Shown here one piece after another: positions 8,743-17,743 of a DNA stretch of 54,036 nucleotides; positions within the stretch are counted from its first letter, which is position 1, and the number at the start of each line of letters is the position of its first letter. Source of the stretch: Gammaproteobacteria bacterium (GTDB taxonomy: Bacteria > Pseudomonadota > Gammaproteobacteria > Pseudomonadales > Azotimanducaceae). Position numbers and translations under genes: made by a program. The notes below the pieces were generated by a model. It was not told where the DNA came from. It saw only the letters and a program-made list of their open reading frames with translations, and ran no database searches. The stretch is from the NCBI GenBank assembly GCA_005799745.1, contig SYFY01000207.1, positions 1 through 54,036 of the forward strand, in the 5' to 3' direction.

Positions 8743-9933
8743 ATGCAGATCGATCTCACCAGCGCCACGTCGTTCGCCAAAGGGCACCCCCACGATCAGT
8801 ACAACTGGCTTCGCGAAAAAGCGCCGGCCTATTTTCATCAGGAGCCGGGCGGACCGGGTTTCTGGGTGCTGTCGACGTATGCAGACGTGGCGGAGTCAGG
8901 TCGTCAGCCCGGCACCTTCTCTTCGGAACCCACCATCATGATCGCCGATCCCTTGCAGGGGTCACCTGCCTCGGGAGGTGATCACAAGATGATGTTGATG
9001 ATGGATCCCCCGCAACACACCCAATTCAGAAGGCTGATCAGTCGCGAGTTCACCAAAGGCCCTGCTGCTGCTCTGCGCCCACGTATTCGCGCACTGGCAG
9101 GCGAGATTATCGATGCGGTGATCATGAGAGGTGAATGTGACTTCGTCAGCGCCATTGCCGGTGAATTGCCGTCGTATGTCATCGCTGAACTCACCGGCAT
9201 TCCGCTCGACGATGGTCGCAAGCTCTATGGTCTGACCGAGATCATTCACTCCGCGCCCGAGGCGCTTCCAGAAGGCGCACAGATCAAGGCGGTGATCGAG
9301 ATGTTCACTTACGCCGAGAAGGTCTACAAAGAAAAACTTGAGCGCCCTACCGAGGATCTGGCATCACAGATCGTACACGCGGAAGTGGATGGGCAGCGGC
9401 TCGACCTCATGGACTTCCAGCTCTTCTTTATGCTGCTCATCGATGCGGGTGGCGATACCACTCGCAATCTCGTCGCTGGAGGAGTGTATGAGCTGATTCG
9501 AAGACCCGAGGTGCTTGCGGAGCTGCGCAGCCATCGAAACCTTGTCGCCGGAGCACGCGATGAGATGCTGCGGGTCGTGTCACCCGTGATCTACATGCGA
9601 CGTACGGCGACTGCCGACACGGAACTGCGAGGTCAGAAAATTCGCAAAGGCGACAAGGTGGTGCGTTACTTCGGCGCGGCCAATCATGATCCCAAACAAT
9701 TTCCAAACCCTGAGGTGTTCGACATTCATCGCACACCCAACGCACAAATCGCCTTTGGCACGGGCACCCACGTCTGTCTCGGTCAACACCTCGCGCGTGT
9801 AGAGATCGACTGCATGCTCGAAGAGGTGCTGGATCGTATGCACGATCTCGAGCTTATCGGTGAACCGGAGTGGTTACCTTCAACCTTTATCTCCGGCATC
9901 CGTTCGATGCCGGTGCGTTTCCGTAAAGGTTGA
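8743..9933 (+). CDS. Cytochrome P450 monooxygenase
   Basis: Soluble bacterial P450, 396 residues from ATG 8743. I chose this over the in-frame upstream start at 8629 because family members begin near this point and the upstream translation is not P450-like. The oxygen-activating I-helix is LLIDAGGDTTRN, the ExxR motif is in DEMLRVVSPVIYMRR, and the heme loop is FGTGTHVCLGQHLARVE with the proximal Cys345. The sequence is of the CYP125/CYP142-like or broader proteobacterial lipid and terpenoid P450 type; the substrate is unknown. It needs a ferredoxin and reductase not encoded here. Its stop directly abuts the stop of the convergent acyl-CoA dehydrogenase (TGATCA). Confidence 0.92.
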   Translation: MQIDLTSATSFAKGHPHDQYNWLREKAPAYFHQEPGGPGFWVLSTYADVAESGRQPGTFSSEPTIMIADPLQGSPASGGDHKMMLMMDPPQHTQFRRLISREFTKGPAAALRPRIRALAGEIIDAVIMRGECDFVSAIAGELPSYVIAELTGIPLDDGRKLYGLTEIIHSAPEALPEGAQIKAVIEMFTYAEKVYKEKLERPTEDLASQIVHAEVDGQRLDLMDFQLFFMLLIDAGGDTTRNLVAGGVYELIRRPEVLAELRSHRNLVAGARDEMLRVVSPVIYMRRTATADTELRGQKIRKGDKVVRYFGAANHDPKQFPNPEVFDIHRTPNAQIAFGTGTHVCLGQHLARVEIDCMLEEVLDRMHDLELIGEPEWLPSTFISGIRSMPVRFRKG

Positions 9934-11190
9934 TCAATTCCTTGGAATGTCGCGGAACGGTCCCTCGTCGAACCGCGGCTCCTTCGGCATATCGAGCACA
10001 CGTTCGGCGATGATGTTGCGTTGAATCTCATCGGTGCCGCCAGCAATGGACACGGCCGGCACCGAGACAAGAATCTCGGCGATGATTCCGTTTTCAGGTC
10101 CATCACTGCCGGACAACATGGAGTTCATGTCGGCGATCAGCGTGTGCACTTTTTGTGCCTGCCGCGCCACGTGACTCGCCACCAGTTTGCCGAGTGATCC
10201 TTCGGGTCCTTGAGCCTTACCCGCTTGTTGGGTAGCACGGGCGCGGCGTGCAGTCCACTCCGCCGCACTCGCGAGGCTAAGCAATTTGGCGAGCTCCTGG
10301 CGCACAACGGGGTCGCCGACTCTGCCGGTAGCCAGTGCCTGAGGCAGCGCCAGATCGACACGCCCTGCACGCTGCGGATACCAGGTATAAGGCGCCATCA
10401 CCGTGGCGTTTTCCCGCGCTTCTTCTTCGTGAATGCTGCCACGTACGATCGCCTGACGGTCGACATCCGCGGCACCTGATCGCAATCCGTCGGCGCGGCG
10501 ACGCTCATGGGCCAGGGTCGTCATCGCCACTGCCCAACCATTGCCGATCTTGCTAACAAGATTCTCTCGCGCCACCACCGCATCGGTCATGAACACCTGA
10601 TTAAACGAGGCATGACCATTCATCTGTTTGAGGGGCTGCACTACCACACCCGGTTGATGCATATCGATGACAAAGAATGTCAGTCCTTTATGTTTGGGCG
10701 CATCCCAGTCGGTACGCGCAAGCAGGAGCCCCCAGTCCGCATGATGGGCGCTCGTCGTCCAGACCTTTTGGCCGTTGATGATCCAATTGTCGCCTTGCAA
10801 ATCCGCACGCGTCGTTGATCCCGCGAGGTCGGATCCACTGCCGGGTTCGCTGAAGAGCTGACACCAGGTGTCTTCACCAGTGATGATCCGGCGCAGGTAT
10901 TTACGTTTGTGGTCATCGGTCCCGTGTTCGAGCAGCGTCGCCGCAGCGAGTAATCGGATGCCAGACTTCGCCCCCGATACGGCGCCGATTCGTGCGAACT
11001 CCTGTTCGATCACCCGGACGAGCTCAGCAGAGAATCCTCGTCCATACCACTCGGTGGGCCACTCCGGTTGGCCCCAACCCGCATCGACGAGTTTGTTACG
11101 CCATGCGACCAGAGAGAGGTTCGGATCCCAGTTGGCTTTGAGCCATGCGCGAACTTCCTGACGGACGTTTTCTGCAGTGAGTTCGCTCAT
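9934..11190 (-). CDS. Acyl-CoA dehydrogenase, FAD-binding-motif subunit
   Basis: A 418-residue acyl-CoA dehydrogenase that introduces an alpha-beta double bond into an acyl-CoA and passes electrons to ETF. The segment LFSEPGSGSDLAGSTTRA and INGQKVWTTSAHHADW are the central beta-domain motifs. The C-terminal IAGGTDEIQRNIIAERVLDM is the family signature. The start is ATG 11190: an AGGAGG lies 8 nt upstream, and the ATG overlaps the preceding gene's TGA (ATGA). The longer frame to 11253 is only overlap. With the smaller partner upstream it probably forms a heteromeric enzyme like those of steroid side-chain catabolism (inference). Confidence 0.93.
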   Translation of the reverse strand: MSELTAENVRQEVRAWLKANWDPNLSLVAWRNKLVDAGWGQPEWPTEWYGRGFSAELVRVIEQEFARIGAVSGAKSGIRLLAAATLLEHGTDDHKRKYLRRIITGEDTWCQLFSEPGSGSDLAGSTTRADLQGDNWIINGQKVWTTSAHHADWGLLLARTDWDAPKHKGLTFFVIDMHQPGVVVQPLKQMNGHASFNQVFMTDAVVARENLVSKIGNGWAVAMTTLAHERRRADGLRSGAADVDRQAIVRGSIHEEEARENATVMAPYTWYPQRAGRVDLALPQALATGRVGDPVVRQELAKLLSLASAAEWTARRARATQQAGKAQGPEGSLGKLVASHVARQAQKVHTLIADMNSMLSGSDGPENGIIAEILVSVPAVSIAGGTDEIQRNIIAERVLDMPKEPRFDEGPFRDIPRN

Positions 11191-12311
11191 GCTCGTTTGC
11201 CTCCTGCCACTGAATTTTCCTCCAAATGACGGATCATCCGGTCTCGATGCCACGCTGAAGTGCCGAACAACACCTCCGAACTCTTCGCGCGTTTGAACCA
11301 GAGCTGGGTGTCGTGATCCCAGGTGAAGCCGATGCCCCCATGCAACTGAATGGCTTCTTGCGCGGTGAAGATGTACGCGTCACTCACCGTCGACTTCGCG
11401 AGGCTCGCAACATACGAGAGGTTTGCGGCACCGGCATCCACGGCTTGTGCTGCGTAGTACGCCGCTGAGCGGGCTAGTTCCACTTGCAGCAGCAACTCGG
11501 CCATGCGGTGCTTGATCGCCTGAAACGACGCAATCGTTCGTCCAAACTGAACACGTAATCGAGTAAAGGCGAGCGTGTCGTCAAAGAGGCGCGAGATGCC
11601 ACCCACCATCTCGTTGGCAAGGGCGATTGAACAAAGATCGATAATCCGTTCGAACTGAGCAGGCGACACAGTACCGGCTATTCTGACGGGCGCGCCCGTG
11701 AAGGTTACGCGAGCGAGTCGTCGTGTGGGATCAATCACCGTCAACGGCTGACGCTCTACAGCCGTGGCCTCTTCCAACACATAAAGCCCGATCCCTTCCG
11801 CATCCGCCGCAAAGACAAGCAATACGTCAGCGGTAGCACCATCGATCACAAACTGTTTCACGCCGACGGCACGATGCTGATTGACGCGGCAGGTGAAACA
11901 CTCAGTTTGCCAACCCGCTGGACCTTCAAGTAACGCTGTAGCTGCTCGCACTTCACCGCATGCGAGGCGCGCCAGCAGCGGATCGTTAGGAGCTATCGTG
12001 TTGAGAACAGCAACGGCCATGACTGACGAAGCGAAAAACGGTGAAGGTGTCAGCGCATAGCCGGTTTCTTCGGCGGCGATACAGAGCTCAACCCAACCAA
12101 ACCCAGAACCACCTTGCGACTCAGCAATCGCGATACCCGGTAACGCCAACTCCTGATTCATGCGTGCCCAAAGCTGTGGATCAAACCCTGACTCCGTCGT
12201 CTGCATCTGGCGCACACGCGACGTTGGCGATGCAGCGTGCAGGAACTTGCGTAACGAGTCGCGAAAAAGACTCTGCTCTTCTGTATGGGCGAAGTTGATC
12301 GCGCCGCTCAT
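11187..12311 (-). CDS. Acyl-CoA dehydrogenase, small partner subunit
   Basis: A 374-residue acyl-CoA dehydrogenase homologue. The N-terminal helical domain (FAHTEEQSLFRDSLRKFL) and the C-terminal QEAIQLHGGIGFTWDHDTQL motif are clear. The central SEPGxGSD/FAD-contact motif is missing; that region reads ATALLEGPAGWQTE. Such partners, paired with a complete subunit, form the alpha2beta2 dehydrogenases known for steroid and branched side chains (ChsE/FadE type). It is coupled by ATGA overlaps to genes on both sides (12308-12311 and 11187-11190), consistent with fixed stoichiometry. Confidence 0.9.
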   Translation of the reverse strand: MSGAINFAHTEEQSLFRDSLRKFLHAASPTSRVRQMQTTESGFDPQLWARMNQELALPGIAIAESQGGSGFGWVELCIAAEETGYALTPSPFFASSVMAVAVLNTIAPNDPLLARLACGEVRAATALLEGPAGWQTECFTCRVNQHRAVGVKQFVIDGATADVLLVFAADAEGIGLYVLEEATAVERQPLTVIDPTRRLARVTFTGAPVRIAGTVSPAQFERIIDLCSIALANEMVGGISRLFDDTLAFTRLRVQFGRTIASFQAIKHRMAELLLQVELARSAAYYAAQAVDAGAANLSYVASLAKSTVSDAYIFTAQEAIQLHGGIGFTWDHDTQLWFKRAKSSEVLFGTSAWHRDRMIRHLEENSVAGGKRA

Positions 12312-13546
12312 GCCGTGATCCTCGAAAGAACGGGTAACAGGTGTTGAATAAACGCTGCAGGATTTTCAGACATCGGAAAGTGACCCATATCCTTCATTTC
12401 CGTGAAGGTTGAACCCGGTATCGCTTCATGAGCTGCACGTCCGAGTTCAGTGCGTCCGCTGTAGTCGTATTCACCCGAAAGGACGTGCACACCCACGCGC
12501 TGCGTATCGATTTCATGTGCAGAACTGCGCAGGTCATATTCATCGATGTAGTACTGCAAGTCGCCGACAAAGGCCGGCGGCCAGCCACTGGCGTACACAA
12601 ACGAGGTTTCACGACGGAGCGCTACCGGTGACGCGGGCGCCATCAGGCCATCCATCAACCGCGCCTTGTAGGCATTACTCACCTGAGGGTGATAGAGCAT
12701 CGACAGCGATCCGAGATCACCGCCAATTCGTAACGCACCTTCAACCGCGATCACTGCACGAAAAACGTCCGCGTGTTTGTGCGCAAGATCGAGTGCGAGG
12801 AGCCCACCCACGGAACACCCCATAAAAACCGGACGATCCAGCTTTAATACTCGAGCGAGAGCGAGTGGCACACTACGCAGAAAGTCTCCACGCAGCGCAT
12901 AAGGTTCAGTCCACCAGTTCTTCGTGGTAGGCGGCAGCGATTTGCCGTGCATAGGTAAGTCATAGGCGATCAACCGAAATCGTGACGTGATCTCGGCACA
13001 TTCGAAGAGATGGCGCCACTGACTGCCATGGCAACCAGCGGTGTGTTGCAGCAGCAGCGGAATACCGGTGCCTGCTTCTTCGAAATAAACCCGGTGATCA
13101 TGACCGCCGAGGTTGAGATGCACATAACGGCCTACGGGCGCATCGTATTGACCCTCCTTTCGATCAATGCGTGGAGGTGCGGCGTCTAACGCGGGGCGCA
13201 AGAGCTCAACTGCGCGCATGATGGCGCCGTAGTACTGCGCGTGCATCTTAGAATCACCCAGCACGCGAAGGCCCGATCCGGTGGCGAGGTTGGCCATGAG
13301 ATCGTTGTGGAAACGAGGTGGTTTGGCAGCCAGGAAGTCAGACCACACGGACGCCTCGCCGGCATACTCAATGACAACATCGTCATCAGTGGCGTCTCGG
13401 CTGATCACTTCACCATCACGAACGATCAGTGATAGAGCAGCACCATCCATGCGCAGCCGAAGGCCGCCGTTCCAGAAACGCGCCGCTTCCCGAAACTCAC
13501 CGTCGACAGAACACGCCTTTCGCCACTCGGCCTGATTGAAGTTCAT
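12308..13546 (-). CDS. SCP2-like domain fused to alpha/beta hydrolase
   Basis: A 412-residue protein. The start is ATG 13546 with GGGAG 7 nt upstream. Residues 1-120 look like an SCP2 (sterol-carrier-like) domain: FWNGGLRLRMDGAALSLIV, then DDVVIEYAGE, then GLRVLGDSKMHAQYYG. From about residue 140 there is an alpha/beta hydrolase. Its oxyanion region is LLLQHTAGCHGSQW, the nucleophile elbow is FMGCSVGGL (Ser in GxSxG), and the catalytic His is in MKDMGHFPMSENP. The likely job is hydrolysis of an ester or C-C bond in a hydrophobic substrate held by the lipid-binding domain. It is coupled to the acyl-CoA dehydrogenase by ATGA and lies downstream of the interrupted hydratase. Confidence 0.82.
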   Translation of the reverse strand: MNFNQAEWRKACSVDGEFREAARFWNGGLRLRMDGAALSLIVRDGEVISRDATDDDVVIEYAGEASVWSDFLAAKPPRFHNDLMANLATGSGLRVLGDSKMHAQYYGAIMRAVELLRPALDAAPPRIDRKEGQYDAPVGRYVHLNLGGHDHRVYFEEAGTGIPLLLQHTAGCHGSQWRHLFECAEITSRFRLIAYDLPMHGKSLPPTTKNWWTEPYALRGDFLRSVPLALARVLKLDRPVFMGCSVGGLLALDLAHKHADVFRAVIAVEGALRIGGDLGSLSMLYHPQVSNAYKARLMDGLMAPASPVALRRETSFVYASGWPPAFVGDLQYYIDEYDLRSSAHEIDTQRVGVHVLSGEYDYSGRTELGRAAHEAIPGSTFTEMKDMGHFPMSENPAAFIQHLLPVLSRITA

Positions 13547-13630
13547 GCCCACTCCCAAGTACACGATTGAGCATGAAGATACACAGCGTTGTCGATGCTT
13601 GCACCCGCGGTTTCGCCGCGTGTGCCGAGT

Positions 13631-14440
13631 TCAGACAAATCGCAGCGCGAACGATCCCATCGTGCCAAAATCCACGTGGAAGAGATCACCAGCAGCGACG
13701 GTCACGGGACGCGTGAACGAACCGGAAAGAATGATCTCGCCGGCTTCGAGCCGCTCACCCAGCGCACCAAAGGTATTGGCGAGCCGAGCCACCGCATTGC
13801 CAGGATGATTCATCACCGCGCCGCTGACACCACTCTCTTCGATCTCGCCGTTCTTCCAGAGCATCGCGCCGATCCAGCGAAGATCAACGGCAGACGGATG
13901 CATAGGGCGACCACCCATGACGATACCGGCACTGGCTGCGTTATCCGCAATGGTGTCGACGACACCCCGCGCCTTGCGGGTTTCAGGATCAATACGAAAC
14001 GTTCGCGCAGCGATGAGCTCGACCGCGGGAACCACATAGGCAGTGGCAGCGAGCACATCGGCCAGTGTCTGGCTGGTGCCTTGAAGCGGTGCTCCCAGTA
14101 CAAAGGCGATTTCCACTTCGATACGCAAATCCGTGAGCGCCGCCACTTCAATGGCCGTGCCCTACGCGATCAACATGTCATCGAGCAAGACACCAAAATC
14201 TGGCCGATCAATCTGCATGGCTTGCTGCATGGCCTTGGAGGTGAGGCCGACCTTGCGACCGATGATGCGTCGCCCGCGGGCACGTTTGAGATCGATCCAG
14301 GCTTTTTGGATGGCATAAGCATGCTCAATGCTTATGTCCGGGTGATCGAACGAAACGGAGCGGATCTGCTGACGGCCTTTTTCCGCGGCATCCAGGCGCG
14401 CCGCCGCGGCACGAACAGCGGATTCAGTGAGCTTCGCCAC
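13631..14440 (-). pseudogene. 2-keto-4-pentenoate hydratase family gene interrupted by in-frame TAG
   Basis: Both halves belong to the MhpD/HpaH/TesE hydratase family, which adds water to 2-hydroxy-2,4-dienoates after meta-cleavage. The N-terminal half starts at 14440 and reads to GVLLDDMLIA, where TAG stands at 14162-14164. The same frame then continues with GTAIEVAALTDLRIEVEIAF and runs to the normal end at 13631. The two parts join without a frame change to give 269 codons, the family's usual length. In homologues the DDM segment runs straight on to the R(I/V)E(V/A)E(I/L)AFV segment. So a single base change explains the break. The start overlaps the upstream gene's end by 17 nt. Function is lost unless there is read-through or a sequence error. 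Confidence 0.88.
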
Positions 14441-15758
14441 CGATGAGTCCTCCCGAATCTACGTGATTCGTTTCCTTCATCGATTGGGCAAGCGCGGCGA
14501 TGTTCTCCATCAGCAGCGGCGCCGCTTTTGGACCCACCGAAGTGGCGGTCAGATATTCCGCCGACGGGAACGCTGAGACGTTTTCAAAGTACTCGGGCTT
14601 GAGGATGTATCCGAGAGCATCTCCCGTGAGACCCATCACAAAGGAGTGACGTCGATCAATCAGTGCGCGGGTATCCAACGAATGTTGTGGTGAAGTTTCA
14701 CCGGGGTGCGTCACGAGCACCGCATCACCGACGCTGATCCACGCGGTCTCGGTACGTAGCTGTCCATCCTCCAACGGTCGATTTAAGACTCCTGCCTTAA
14801 GCAAGATCGAAAAACCGGGATTTTCCAATGGAATGAGAAACTCGCGCCGCGCAAGATCCAGCGTCGGCACCGGGTCTTCATCCGCCGTCAGGAGCAACGT
14901 CAGACTGGCGTGAGCCACATCGGCGCCATAGTCATCTGCCTTTTCAAAACTCCGATCCACTTTGTCGGGCTGCACCCAGCCACCAATCGCTCCTTGAAGG
15001 AAGAGATGTTCACCGGCGAGATGGTCAGCCATGACACGATAGAAGCCAGCCACATAGTCGCTCGAAACCTGATCTGAGATGGCGTCCATCACTGTTGGGT
15101 GACAGGCGAAGTTGGTGAGTGTGGCAATGGTCGTCTGTTCGGCGTCGAGAAACTGCAGCACACCCATCTGCCGATCGAGCAAATCGGGCTCCATGACATT
15201 ATGCACCCAATCAATGTCATGTGTTCCGCTGGCAAGACGCAGCGTTGCAGGCTTCAAGCTCGCGGCAGCAGCAGAAATCTGAGTCGCAACGGCGGTGATC
15301 AGCCGATCCATGTAGATCGGTTCGCGCCCACTAGAGAGTTCATGTTCACCCCAAAGCCCAACCACATCGGGTCCCGAGTGAGTATGGGTTGAACTGACGA
15401 TGATGCGTTCCGGTGTGAGGCCCGGTAGTGCTGCATAAGTCGAAGCGCGTTGTCGGATCACTTCAATGTCCGGCCGTGTTAACCCGATGTTGTCGACGGT
15501 GACGATGGCTAGCGCCATATCTCCGTTCAGGAGTACCACGGCTTTGACAAACAGCGGGTCATGAACACCGGCAAAGCGCCGATTGCGCGCATCGCCGGCG
15601 ATAAAAGCGCCTGGCTCTGGGGAAATCTCAGCGCTGGCCGCTCCGGCGTGAAAACCCACACGCTCCGGTGCGCTGGGCCTGACGGCTTCGGTTGCCGGTT
15701 CCGCGCAAGCGGCTAACAAGCTGAATAACAGGAACCCAAAAGCTCGAACTACCTTCAT
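14424..15758 (-). CDS. Neutral/alkaline ceramidase-fold lipoprotein (PF04734-like)
   Basis: A 444-residue exported protein with a lipoprotein signal (hydrophobic 4-15, lipobox LAAC, Cys18). The body matches the N-terminal catalytic domain of neutral ceramidase: AGAASAEISPEPGAFIAG near the start, the zinc-ligand segment STHTHSGPDVVGLWG, a second His in NFACHPTVMD, and VLVTHPGETSPQHSL. It lacks the C-terminal immunoglobulin-like domain of true ceramidases. The segment expected to carry the nucleophile (GDVSPN in ceramidases) reads GGWVQP, so amidase chemistry is doubtful. A close paralogue lies at 50310-51551. It sits in the P450/VOC/hydratase operon and may act on a lipid at the cell surface. 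Confidence 0.85.
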   Translation of the reverse strand: MKVVRAFGFLLFSLLAACAEPATEAVRPSAPERVGFHAGAASAEISPEPGAFIAGDARNRRFAGVHDPLFVKAVVLLNGDMALAIVTVDNIGLTRPDIEVIRQRASTYAALPGLTPERIIVSSTHTHSGPDVVGLWGEHELSSGREPIYMDRLITAVATQISAAAASLKPATLRLASGTHDIDWVHNVMEPDLLDRQMGVLQFLDAEQTTIATLTNFACHPTVMDAISDQVSSDYVAGFYRVMADHLAGEHLFLQGAIGGWVQPDKVDRSFEKADDYGADVAHASLTLLLTADEDPVPTLDLARREFLIPLENPGFSILLKAGVLNRPLEDGQLRTETAWISVGDAVLVTHPGETSPQHSLDTRALIDRRHSFVMGLTGDALGYILKPEYFENVSAFPSAEYLTATSVGPKAAPLLMENIAALAQSMKETNHVDSGGLIGGEAH

Positions 15759-15789
15759 CGAATCTCTCTGTCGTGTCTGACCTGACCGA

Positions 15790-16344
15790 TTACCAGTTGG
15801 TTTTGCGGATCAGATCGGTTTTTCCATCCCAGGCGTAATGTGCCGACTTCCATTCATTGAAGTTCCGACGTGAGTTCGGATTCTCGGTGTAGAGCTCCAC
15901 AAAACACCCCAGCAACGGACGCGCATCGACGTAACTCACCGCCAGTCGACCACCCACGGAAATTTCGGTCACTGACGGATAACCTGCCGCTTCGAATCGT
16001 GCTTTTTCCTTGCTCACGTCAGGCAGACAGATGGCGATGTGGTGAAGTCCGGTCTCACCGGTCTTGAACATGTCGCGATAGATCGACGGTGTGTTGTCAT
16101 GTTGTTCGATGAGCTGGATGTGATGATCGGGACCACACTGACCCCAGGCGTAAGTCAGGTCGGGATGTGAAGCCTTGCCTCGATAGGTTTCAACAAATCC
16201 CGGACGTTCCTTCTCGAAGAAATGACGATCCATAAAGAAGGGTCCTGCACCAAACATCTCTGCCCACTTGGCACACGCGGCATCGATGTCGGTCACGTAG
16301 TAGGCGTACTGCTCAATGGGATAACGTAAAAAAGGATGGTTCAT
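15790..16344 (-). CDS. VOC-superfamily (glyoxalase/dioxygenase-fold) protein
   Basis: A 184-residue vicinal-oxygen-chelate protein. The start is ATG 16344, because AAGGAG lies just upstream and the family-like sequence begins there (YPIEQYAYYVTDIDAACAKW). Paired beta-alpha-beta-beta-beta modules carry possible metal ligands (HHIQLIEQHD, GLHHIAICLPDV, and a late FVELY Glu). It is too short for an extradiol dioxygenase (~300 residues) and has no glyoxalase I signature. An isomerase- or epimerase-like role in the P450 operon is possible. It is 37 bp after the P450 and 31 bp before the ceramidase-fold gene. Confidence 0.82.
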   Translation of the reverse strand: MNHPFLRYPIEQYAYYVTDIDAACAKWAEMFGAGPFFMDRHFFEKERPGFVETYRGKASHPDLTYAWGQCGPDHHIQLIEQHDNTPSIYRDMFKTGETGLHHIAICLPDVSKEKARFEAAGYPSVTEISVGGRLAVSYVDARPLLGCFVELYTENPNSRRNFNEWKSAHYAWDGKTDLIRKTNW

Positions 16345-16381
16345 AGAGCACTCCTTATCGTTTCTACTCTCAAGTCCGCAT

Positions 16382-17617
16382 TCACCGCCAGGTGAGGGGG
16401 AGGTTCTCAACACCACCCACACTGCCACCTTTGATACGAATGCGGGCGTTATCTTCCAAACGGAATTCAGGGATGCGCGTGAGCCATGCCTCCAGCGCGA
16501 TGGCGATCTCGGTCATGCCGAGAGCCTGGCCCGGACACTTGTGAATGCCCCGACCAAAAGTTGCATGGGGTATCGCTTTGCGACTGAAGTCTACGTCCAG
16601 GGGACGCTCAAAAATCGCTTCATCAAAGTTGTACAGCACCAGAGGTAAATAGACCGCTTCACCTTCACGGATCTGTTGGCCACCCAACGTGCACGGTCTT
16701 GTCGCAGTGCGTGGTATGCCAACGAGGGAGAAGCGCCGCATGAGTTCGTTGACTCTCCCCTTGATGCGATCGGGCGCCTCCCGCAACTCTTTCTGCGAGT
16801 CAGGGTTTTTCGCCAGGTGCAACGTCAGGAACCCGAGTGTGCCTGCGGTCGTATGGAAGCCACCGATGAAGAGCTGCTGACACATGTGCAGGGCTTCTTC
16901 ATCGGTAATGGGTCGTCCACCGGGTTGCCCTTGAAGCAGCGCGCTGATGACATCAGGGCCTGGGTCCTTGCGGCGAGCCGCAATCAGCGGCGCGATGAAG
17001 TCCCCTATCGCTTTGAGCATGCCCGCCGCGGACTGTGCACTCACCGCGTTCGCCGCATAAGCCATGCGCCGCAGCCGCTCTCGTTCTTCTTCCGGAAACG
17101 CCACCAGCTGATGAAAGATCGAGATGGGCAGGATGTTGGCGAACTCTGCCACGTAATCACAATGACCACGCTCAATCACGGCGTCGATCAACGTGTTGGA
17201 AAGCGCGCGGATGTCGGCTTCTTTCTCGTGAACCATCTTCGCGGTGAAGAGCGGCACCACCAAGGAACGGTAGCGACCATGTTCGGGAGGATCGAGTGAC
17301 AGTGGAATGAACCGGTAGACCTCGCCGACTTCTTTCGGAAGCGCGAGGATGCGGCTTGAAAAGAGTTCTGGTTGATCCAGTACCTGACCGATGAGATCAG
17401 CACGCATCACAATCCAGTGTCCGCCGTTCAACGGGGTGAAACGGAGATCAGGTCCACCATCATCCTGAAGCGCTTTCCAGGCGAGTTGATGGTCACCTTG
17501 AAAATCGGGATCCGCGTCACCGCCGAAGGTGTGATAGTCGAGCTCGATCACCGCGTTCGCAGGGACGCGATCGGGAACGTTGACGCGATAACGGGTGGCG
17601 GCGCTGTAAGACTCCAT
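16382..17617 (-). CDS. Cytochrome P450 monooxygenase
   Basis: A 411-residue soluble P450 and the first gene of the minus-strand catabolic operon. The I-helix is FIGGFHTTAGTL, with His in place of the usual Asp/Glu before TT. The ExxR is in NELMRRFSLVGIPRTATR and the heme loop is FGRGIHKCPGQALGM with Cys361. The sequence differs clearly from the P450 at 8743, so this is not a recent duplication. It starts at ATG 17617 with AAGG nearby. Hydroxylation of the substrate before the downstream hydrolase, hydratase and acyl-CoA dehydrogenases is a reasonable reading. Confidence 0.92.
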   Translation of the reverse strand: MESYSAATRYRVNVPDRVPANAVIELDYHTFGGDADPDFQGDHQLAWKALQDDGGPDLRFTPLNGGHWIVMRADLIGQVLDQPELFSSRILALPKEVGEVYRFIPLSLDPPEHGRYRSLVVPLFTAKMVHEKEADIRALSNTLIDAVIERGHCDYVAEFANILPISIFHQLVAFPEEERERLRRMAYAANAVSAQSAAGMLKAIGDFIAPLIAARRKDPGPDVISALLQGQPGGRPITDEEALHMCQQLFIGGFHTTAGTLGFLTLHLAKNPDSQKELREAPDRIKGRVNELMRRFSLVGIPRTATRPCTLGGQQIREGEAVYLPLVLYNFDEAIFERPLDVDFSRKAIPHATFGRGIHKCPGQALGMTEIAIALEAWLTRIPEFRLEDNARIRIKGGSVGGVENLPLTWR

Positions 17618-17743
17618 CGACCTTCATTTGCGGCGTTGGGTTGGGGTCAGAGGATAACATGAGCCTTCACACGATCATGTAGCATGACGCGTGTCGGCAT
17701 GATTCACTTCAGACTCGATCCATTCCCGATTAGGAGCTTCATC

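Noticed and set aside
9931..9936. TGATCA at the junction of the P450 and acyl-CoA dehydrogenase genes as a regulatory site
   Set aside because: It is simply two convergent TGA stop codons abutting.
15790..16344. VOC protein as the missing extradiol ring-cleavage dioxygenase
   Set aside because: At 184 residues it is far shorter than extradiol enzymes (~300) and lacks their signature.
16676..17299. Plus-strand open frame (207 codons) opposite the second P450
   Set aside because: P450 motifs on the minus strand are unambiguous; the plus-strand translation is not protein-like.
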